Origin: an uncultured Agathobacter sp.
GTDB taxonomy: Bacteria > Bacillota > Clostridia > Lachnospirales > Lachnospiraceae
Assembly: GCA_934358675.1 (NCBI GenBank)
Contig: CAKRKX010000007.1
Location: 1 to 46,605 of the forward strand
Length of the DNA: 46,605 nucleotides
Direction: 5' to 3'
Positions 41,951 to 46,605 of this stretch are shown here, in pieces; position 1 is the stretch's first letter; each line of letters begins with the position of its first letter. A program made the position numbers and the translations under genes. The notes under the pieces were generated by a model. That model was not told the DNA's origin and searched no databases. It saw only the letters and a program-made list of their open reading frames with translations.

Positions 41951-41970
41951 GCGGAAGTGGGAGCTTCCGC
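41951..41970 (-). promoter_or_regulatory. Hairpin upstream of oppA
   Basis: A 7-bp stem (GCGGAAG and complement, 6-base loop) lies between the membrane protein gene and oppA. No T-run follows. No convincing promoter is seen in the 78-bp spacer, so oppA may be read from the pepF promoter. Confidence 0.45.
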
Positions 41971-42005
41971 TAATCTATGTTCTAACCTCCGTTCGAGGAT
42001 AAAAC

Positions 42006-42506
42006 CTAATTCATATTCTTCTCCTTCACAGAGGAAGCGAATGTCCGGTCATAGTACCGGCCATATACGACAACCAAAATAATATGGGGAAGGTGAAGCA
42101 GTACATACACCAGTTCCGGCACAAGATGCAATCCGTTCCGGTGCAACACCATATAAAGCAGCTCAAACGCGATACCGATCACATCCATTGCAAGCACGGC
42201 AAGCAGCGACTTCTTAATACGCATCAGTCCATGCTGATATTGCAGACACGTCATGGTCGTGCCGGCACTCCAGTAGGTAAACACCCCGAAAAAGGCGTAA
42301 ATGAGTGGCAGATACGTAAACAGATATAAGAATACAATCCAACCGGTCCGCGAAGAATCCTGATTGACCATACCCGCAAGAAGCTGGAATACACTGATTC
42401 CCAAAACAAATGCCAGATTCACACAGGAACTTTGCTTTTTTCTGGAATCGCTCATCGCAAGAACATATACGCGCGGATCGTTCAGATACTTATTGTTTTT
42501 AATCAT
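42006..42506 (-). CDS. Hypothetical integral membrane protein
   Basis: A 166-residue protein with about four hydrophobic segments (LAFVLGISVFQLLAGMV, IVFLYLFTYLPLIYAFFGVF, SLLAVLAMDVIGIAFELLYM, LVYVLLHLPHIILVVVYG). No family is recognised. Its ATG overlaps the last 8 bp of the M3 peptidase gene, indicating coupled translation. It stands between peptidase and oppA and may have a role in the same peptide pathway, but nothing shows this directly. Confidence 0.75.
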   Translation of the reverse strand: MIKNNKYLNDPRVYVLAMSDSRKKQSSCVNLAFVLGISVFQLLAGMVNQDSSRTGWIVFLYLFTYLPLIYAFFGVFTYWSAGTTMTCLQYQHGLMRIKKSLLAVLAMDVIGIAFELLYMVLHRNGLHLVPELVYVLLHLPHIILVVVYGRYYDRTFASSVKEKNMN

Positions 42507-44181
42507 CAAATTTGACTTTCTTTTCTAATTTTCCGACAAGTTCCTCGATGCATCCGTCCTCAAACGGACTGTTCAATCCAGCCTCACGGATCACATTGAC
42601 ATAGAAATCCTTTGCTGACAGCCTGCAAAGCTTCAAATAGTTGTTCCATGCAGCATCAAAATCCTCATCCATCTGCACTTTGTACTGCATCGCGCAGACG
42701 CTTGCAAGTACATAATCAATATAATAGAACGGAGACTGGAAGATATGTGACTGTCTCTGCCAGTATCCACCATTTGCGAAGAACGGATCATCTTCATAAT
42801 CCAGATGCGGACGGTACTCTTTCTCCAGCTTCGCCCAGACATCCTTGCGCTCCTGCGGTGTCATATCCGGGTTGGCGTATACGATATGCTGGAACTCATC
42901 GACCATACATCCGTACGGCACGAAGATCGCAGAATCCTCAAAATGCATCTTCAGATAGTCATCCTTGCGGTCTCCGAAGAATTTGTCCATCCATCCGTAA
43001 GTAAAATATTCCATCGACATCGAATGGCACTCAGCGGTCTCCATCGTGATGTCCGCATGCTCGCGGATCTCATCGTCGCGGAGCAAATATCCCTGGAATG
43101 CATGTCCGCACTCGTGTGTGATCACATCGACATCTCCGCTCGTTCCGTTGAAGTTGGCAAAGATGAACGGCGCCTTATAATTCGGAAGGTAGGTCATATA
43201 ACCACCCTGACGCTTGGTCTTGCGACCTAATACGTCGAAAAGCTCATGCTCCATCATAAAGTCGAAGAACTCTCCCGTCTCCGGTGACAGTTCGTGGTAC
43301 ATCTTCTGTCCGGCCTCAAGGATCTCCTGCGGTGTTCCGATCGGATTCGGGTTACCGCCCTTGATATATACGTCATTATCGTAGTATTTTAACGAATCAA
43401 CACCGATGTCTTTGCGGCGCTGCTCATGCAAACGGTTGACAAACGGCACGAAATATTTCTTGACCTGTGCACGGAAATTCTCCACCATCTCCTGATCGTA
43501 GCAATTACGGTTCATGCGATAGTAACCGAGTTCGATGTAGTTCTCATATCCAAGCATTCTTGCCTGCTCGGTACGATTCTTTACCATCTTATCATAAATC
43601 TCATCAATTTCACCTGTAACCTTCTGGAAATACTCACTGACTGCTGTCCATGCGCGTTTTCTTGTGGCACGATCCTCCGCAGTCATAAACGGTCTCATCA
43701 GCGACAGGTTGTAAATTTCTCCGTCAAACGGGATCTCCGCGGTCGCGATCAGCTTTCCGTAACGGCTGACCAGAGCATTCTCTTCCTGCATCAGCGGAAT
43801 CAGCTTCTCGTCAAACGACTTCAAAGCAATCTCGATATTCTTGAACTTGACCGGTCCGATCTTCGCCTCTAACACATCACGGTACGGTGACTCATAGAGA
43901 ACCCTGGAATATTCATTGTCATAATTCTGAAGAACCGGAATCAGCTCATCGTAATAATCATTTTCCTTCTCGTAAAAAGCGTCTGTTGTGTCAATATCAT
44001 GGCGTGTCTTCGCCAGTACGATATTCGTCTCGATATCCGCCCAGAACTTATAGTACTCTCTGTGGATCTCAAACTGTTCCTCCCCGGAAGCGGCAGCCTT
44101 ACTTCTTGCGATAATATCCTTGAATCCGGCTTCCAAATCCGCAAGCTCCACTCTCTTGTACGGCATCTCTGAAAACTTCAT
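42499..44181 (-). CDS. M3 family oligoendopeptidase
   Basis: A 560-residue cytoplasmic zinc metallopeptidase. The active-site motif is VITHECGHAFQGYL (HExxH type, about residue 355), with the third ligand Glu in METAECHSMSMEYFTYGWM about 25 residues on. PNYKAPFIFANFNGTSGDV precedes the site as in PepF-like M3 enzymes. It would cleave peptides imported by Opp, encoded just downstream. No signal peptide is present. A consensus promoter and a long leader with terminator-like hairpin lie upstream. Confidence 0.92.
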   Translation of the reverse strand: MKFSEMPYKRVELADLEAGFKDIIARSKAAASGEEQFEIHREYYKFWADIETNIVLAKTRHDIDTTDAFYEKENDYYDELIPVLQNYDNEYSRVLYESPYRDVLEAKIGPVKFKNIEIALKSFDEKLIPLMQEENALVSRYGKLIATAEIPFDGEIYNLSLMRPFMTAEDRATRKRAWTAVSEYFQKVTGEIDEIYDKMVKNRTEQARMLGYENYIELGYYRMNRNCYDQEMVENFRAQVKKYFVPFVNRLHEQRRKDIGVDSLKYYDNDVYIKGGNPNPIGTPQEILEAGQKMYHELSPETGEFFDFMMEHELFDVLGRKTKRQGGYMTYLPNYKAPFIFANFNGTSGDVDVITHECGHAFQGYLLRDDEIREHADITMETAECHSMSMEYFTYGWMDKFFGDRKDDYLKMHFEDSAIFVPYGCMVDEFQHIVYANPDMTPQERKDVWAKLEKEYRPHLDYEDDPFFANGGYWQRQSHIFQSPFYYIDYVLASVCAMQYKVQMDEDFDAAWNNYLKLCRLSAKDFYVNVIREAGLNSPFEDGCIEELVGKLEKKVKFDD

Positions 44182-44228
44182 GTTACCTGATCCCCCTTGG
44201 TTTTCATTTGCAGTAACGTGTTAGCACT

Positions 44229-44309
44229 TTACCAAATGAAAATATTTCTGTTTAAACGAAAAAGAAGTCCAACCAACCCCTTTGTCCGTTGCACTTCCTG
44301 TATACGCAT
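44229..44309 (-). other. Possible leader mini-ORF of pepF
   Basis: A 26-codon ORF in the peptidase leader starts ATGCGTATACAG (weak GGACGAATAAAACA site) and runs through the hairpin at 44264-44297, ending at TAA. Its product would begin MRIQEVQRTKGLVG. A ribosome translating it would disrupt the hairpin, as in classical attenuation. It may equally be a chance ORF. Confidence 0.3.
44264..44297 (-). terminator. Terminator-like hairpin in the pepF leader
   Basis: GAAGTGCAAC pairs with GTTGGACTTC (one internal mismatch) around a 14-base loop and runs into TTTTTCGTTT on the minus strand. It is about 55 nt downstream of the promoter and 85 nt before the pepF start, so it could attenuate pepF-opp expression. 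The loop contains GGACAAAGG, related to the core shared by the attenuators of the purine array. Confidence 0.6.
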
Positions 44310-44357
44310 TGTTTTATTCGTCCGAAACACAACTGTTTTTGCTGTGCGAACAAAACT

Positions 44358-44385
44358 ATTATAGCGTGTGAAAAAAATTTGTCAA
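44358..44385 (-). promoter_or_regulatory. Strong promoter of the pepF-opp operon
   Basis: TTGACA (44380-44385), 16 bp, TATAAT (44358-44363), both consensus, giving a leader of about 170 nt before pepF. It is the only strong minus-strand promoter seen upstream of the opp genes. Confidence 0.8.
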
Positions 44386-44534
44386 CAAGAATACACATCC
44401 ATTCTTTGCATAAAATTTTATACATTTTGTTTTTATGAAACAATATTCATGTTTTATTTATTTTTTGCTGTTTTTCGGATTTTTAGAATGTATTTTTATT
44501 CATTGTGTTTTTTAAAGAACTTTTCATAGTAATG

Positions 44535-44543
44535 TGGTATACT
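44535..44543 (+). promoter_or_regulatory. Extended -10 promoter for the small plus-strand gene
   Basis: TGGTATACT at 44535-44543 is an extended -10 element (TGn plus TATACT) about 30 bp before the start codon of the 100-codon gene; no good -35 is present. Confidence 0.55.
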
Positions 44544-44572
44544 ATGCGTAGCTGATAAGAAAGGAAAACCAT

Positions 44573-44875
44573 ATGCTTACTACTGACGAAGTATTAAATT
44601 TAAATTACTATAAGAAGACAACCTACACGGGCTGGATCAACGGTATGCGTTTTCTGATCAAGCGCGAAGCCCCGGAAGAAGGTGATGCCTTTTTCCATGC
44701 GTGGGTATGGCCGGGGCCGCTCATCTTCGATCTGGTTGATGACGCACAAAAATACGACTTTACAGCACCTTTTTCCAATGAAGGGAAGCAGCAGGTCGTA
44801 GACTGGATCAACGCCCAGTACGAGGACAATCCCGATCTGTGGTCGCACGAACGCAAACCGATGTATGCAAAATAA
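44573..44875 (+). CDS. Conserved small hypothetical protein
   Basis: A 100-residue soluble protein behind AAGAAAGGAAAACC. It starts MLTTDEVLNLNYYKKT and contains YTGWINGMRFLIKRE and FFHAWVWPGPLIFD, with aromatic residues (Trp, Phe) spaced as in a compact alpha/beta fold, and ends in VDWINAQYEDNPDLW. I know similar-looking hypothetical proteins from Lachnospiraceae but no function. It has its own promoter and terminator. Confidence 0.75.
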   Translation: MLTTDEVLNLNYYKKTTYTGWINGMRFLIKREAPEEGDAFFHAWVWPGPLIFDLVDDAQKYDFTAPFSNEGKQQVVDWINAQYEDNPDLWSHERKPMYAK

Positions 44876-44905
44876 GCCCGCTTCTTCTATATTATAGAAG
44901 ACACA

Positions 44906-44937
44906 AAAGCCGCACCCCTTTACCGGGATGCGGCTTT
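44906..44937. terminator. Bidirectional intrinsic terminator
   Basis: AAAGCCGCA and its complement form a 9-bp stem (with three more inner G-C pairs) between convergent genes; TTT-rich sequence follows on the plus strand and A/T-rich sequence on the minus strand. It serves the small gene ending at 44875 and the MATE gene ending at 44941. Confidence 0.85.
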
Positions 44938-44940
44938 ATT

Positions 44941-46287
44941 TTACTCTGTAACCGTCACAGAATGTACCGTCTTGTATTTCCAGACTATATAAGCAATGAT
45001 CAGCATAATGCCTGTAACAAGCCAGGCGGCAGGATCCGCAAAGCATACACCCAGATATCCGTACGGTTTTGCCGCAAGTACAATTACGACCCAGCGGCTG
45101 AGCAATTCCACTACACCGCTTAACATCGGAACAAATCCGCGATCCAGTCCCTGCAATCCGTTTCGATAAACAAAAATCCAGCCCAGCGGAATCATAAATC
45201 CACTGATCACATGCAGATATTGCATTGCGGCACTCATGGTTTCGGCAGACGGATTCTTAATGAACCATCCCACCATATACGGACCGATCAGGCAGCAGAT
45301 CATTACCGCAAAAGCGGCAGCAACAAAGCACAGATAGAAAGCCTGCCGCATTCCCTTATATATACGCTCGTATTTTCCCGCCCCGAGATTCTGTCCACAG
45401 TACGTAGCCATCGCCGTACCGAGCGTCGGGAATGTCTGCGTTGCAATGTTTGAGACCTTAGAAGCTGCTGTAAAGGCAGCAACCGTACCCGAGCCAAACA
45501 CATTGATCGCACTCTGCAGGATCATCGTTCCAATTGCCGTAATCGAATAATTAAGAGCCATCGGAATTCCAATGGAGAGCATATGAAGAATTCCCTTATT
45601 ATCCCAATAATAATCCTCTCTTTGGGTTCTCAGTATATCATATTTGCGGAACATCACCACAAAGCAGAGAACCGCTGCCACCCCCTGTGAGATCACCGTC
45701 GCATAAGCCGCACCGGATGTTCCCATTTTCACAACCACAATAAGAAAGATGTCCAATGCAATATTAAGCGCAGAGGAAAAAATCAGAAAATACAGCGGAG
45801 TACGGCTGTCACCGATTCCACGCAGAATTCCGGATGCCACATTATACGACATGGTAAAAATAATTCCGCCGAAAATAACCTGTATGTAATCATTTGCAAG
45901 CGTCAGAATATTCTCCGGTGTATTCAGCCATAAAAGCAGTTGTCTTGATCCCAGCACGGTAACCAGACTCAATACCGCCGAGACGATCACCGTTAATATC
46001 AAGGATAATGCGACATAATGTTTTAACAATTTAAAATCTTTCGCACCAAACGCATGGGATATCATAACACCGAATCCTTGCGCAATTCCATTCGCGAACC
46101 CCAAAACCAGGAACATAAGACATCCGGTCGAACCTACCGCCGCCAGTGCATCCTCTCCAAGATACTGTCCGACGATCACCGTATCTACCATATTATAGAA
46201 CTGCTGAAACAGATTTCCCAGCAATACCGGGAACGAAAAAAGTAATATAATCTTCATCGGATTACCAACCGTCATGTCTTTTCTCAT
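44941..46287 (-). CDS. MATE family efflux transporter
   Basis: A 448-residue membrane protein with about 12 hydrophobic segments and two repeated halves. The first is ILLFSFPVLLGNLFQQFYNM then VDTVIVGQYLGEDALAAVGSTG; the second is GIPMALNYSITAIGTMILQSA, and ATQTFPTLGTAMATYCGQNLGAGKYERI in parts. This is the MATE pattern of the clostridial/DinF branch; substrates are cationic drugs or metabolites exported with Na+ or H+. It follows the tRNA-Leu terminator; a possible promoter (TATAGT near 46350) overlaps that terminator's tail. Confidence 0.92.
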   Translation of the reverse strand: MRKDMTVGNPMKIILLFSFPVLLGNLFQQFYNMVDTVIVGQYLGEDALAAVGSTGCLMFLVLGFANGIAQGFGVMISHAFGAKDFKLLKHYVALSLILTVIVSAVLSLVTVLGSRQLLLWLNTPENILTLANDYIQVIFGGIIFTMSYNVASGILRGIGDSRTPLYFLIFSSALNIALDIFLIVVVKMGTSGAAYATVISQGVAAVLCFVVMFRKYDILRTQREDYYWDNKGILHMLSIGIPMALNYSITAIGTMILQSAINVFGSGTVAAFTAASKVSNIATQTFPTLGTAMATYCGQNLGAGKYERIYKGMRQAFYLCFVAAAFAVMICCLIGPYMVGWFIKNPSAETMSAAMQYLHVISGFMIPLGWIFVYRNGLQGLDRGFVPMLSGVVELLSRWVVIVLAAKPYGYLGVCFADPAAWLVTGIMLIIAYIVWKYKTVHSVTVTE

Positions 46288-46374
46288 AATATATACTCCT
46301 TATGCAATATTAAAACAGTCCCTCGTCCACTGCACCATACAGCCACTATACCGCATAGATTTTTTTGCAAAGAA

Positions 46375-46399
46375 AGAGACTAACGCGAAGTTAGTCTCT
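46375..46399 (-). terminator. Intrinsic terminator of tRNA-Leu
   Basis: AGAGACTAAC and its complement pair around a 5-base loop; TTTCTTTGC follows on the minus strand. It lies 3 bp after the tRNA 3' end. Confidence 0.85.
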
Positions 46400-46402
46400 G
46401 AC

Positions 46403-46483
46403 TGCGGGCAACAGGACTTGAACCTGCACGTCGTAGACACTAGAACCTAAATCTAGCGCGTCTGCCAATTCCGCCATGCCCGC
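46403..46483 (-). tRNA. tRNA-Leu (anticodon UAG)
   Basis: The 81-nt cloverleaf has a 7-bp acceptor stem (GCGGGCA/TGCCCGC), a D-arm containing TTGGCAGACGC, an anticodon stem CTAGA/TCTAG with loop TTTAGGT (anticodon UAG, reading CUA), a long variable arm (TGTCTACGACGTG) as in class II tRNAs, and a T-arm CAGG-TTCAAGT-CCTG. CCA is not encoded. Confidence 0.95.
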
Positions 46484-46529
46484 TGTTCGTTATAAAATTT
46501 TGTAGAGTAGTGTATAACGTTACTAATTA

Positions 46530-46558
46530 ACTATACAGACTCCCTCAACTTATGTCAA
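46530..46558 (-). promoter_or_regulatory. Promoter of tRNA-Leu
   Basis: TTGACA (46553-46558), 17 bp, TATAGT (46530-46535), about 45 bp upstream of the tRNA 5' end. Confidence 0.85.
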
Positions 46559-46605
46559 TAAGTTTTTCACAAATTTCTCTTGACGAATGGCAAAAAATAT
46601 TGTAG

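Noticed and set aside
46580..46605. Plus-strand TTGACG with a TAG beginning 17 bp later at the window edge
   Set aside because: The -10 is cut off by the end of the window, so a promoter cannot be judged.

Overview
The window looks like the chromosome of a gut-type anaerobic Firmicute, most likely Lachnospiraceae or a close clostridial relative. The grounds are family-level protein resemblance, moderate G+C with AT-rich intergenic spacers, strong sigma-A-type promoters, AGGAGG-type ribosome binding sites, BMP/Opp lipoproteins and oxygen-sensitive Mo/Fe-S/flavin enzymes. I see no insertion sequence, phage gene or CRISPR array. One tRNA-Leu lies at the right edge.

Region 1 (1-30.8 kb, all minus strand, transcribed right to left) is one long array for molybdenum-hydroxylase-based purine catabolism. 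In transcription order it holds: a MobA-like nucleotidyltransferase, an XdhC-like maturation factor and a ModE-like regulator; an SsnA-type amidohydrolase; a nucleotidyltransferase-ModE fusion; an MmgE/PrpD protein and an ornithine-cyclodeaminase-family protein; a nitrilase-family hydrolase, a PreA/dihydroorotate-dehydrogenase-like flavoprotein and a second nitrilase-like protein lacking the catalytic Cys; a three-subunit xanthine dehydrogenase; a BMP/Nup nucleoside-purine ABC transporter; guanine deaminase and an 8-oxoguanine-deaminase-like enzyme; a cytidylate-kinase-like protein; a one-piece Fe-S/Mo dehydrogenase of the selenium-dependent xanthine dehydrogenase type; then cofactor genes (MoeA-like, moaC, moaA, MOSC-MogA fusion) and molybdate uptake (modA, modB, modC). 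A DJ-1 gene runs off the left edge. The deaminases and dehydrogenases would funnel guanine, 8-oxoguanine and hypoxanthine/xanthine toward urate. The PreA-like, nitrilase, PrpD and OCD proteins are candidates for an unassigned ring-reduction and ring-opening branch. HydA, YgfK and YgeX/Y/W, known from other bacterial urate clusters, are not in this window.

Four junctions of this array (about 6.5, 23.7, 26.25 and 30.8 kb) carry the same arrangement: a promoter, a very short leader, an intrinsic terminator, then the next gene with no room for another promoter. Three leaders share the 12-mer GACAAAGANGTC, overlapping the terminator, and three promoters are preceded by a TTCTT-N6-AAGAA-like element placed just after a stop codon. 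This is the most interesting unexplained signal here: apparent attenuator modules repeated through one catabolic array.

Region 2 (30.9-34.7 kb) holds an SCP2-like protein gene, a divergently transcribed CYTH gene, and a small operon of uncharacterised proteins (one with a DUF1653-type domain). Region 3 (34.2-44.4 kb) is an oligopeptide uptake and use locus: M3 oligoendopeptidase, a membrane protein, then oppA, oppB, oppC, oppD, oppF and a small membrane-anchored protein, with a hairpin-rich spacer between oppA and oppB. Region 4 (44.5-46.6 kb) has a conserved small protein (plus strand), a MATE transporter (minus strand) converging on it at a shared terminator, and tRNA-Leu(UAG).
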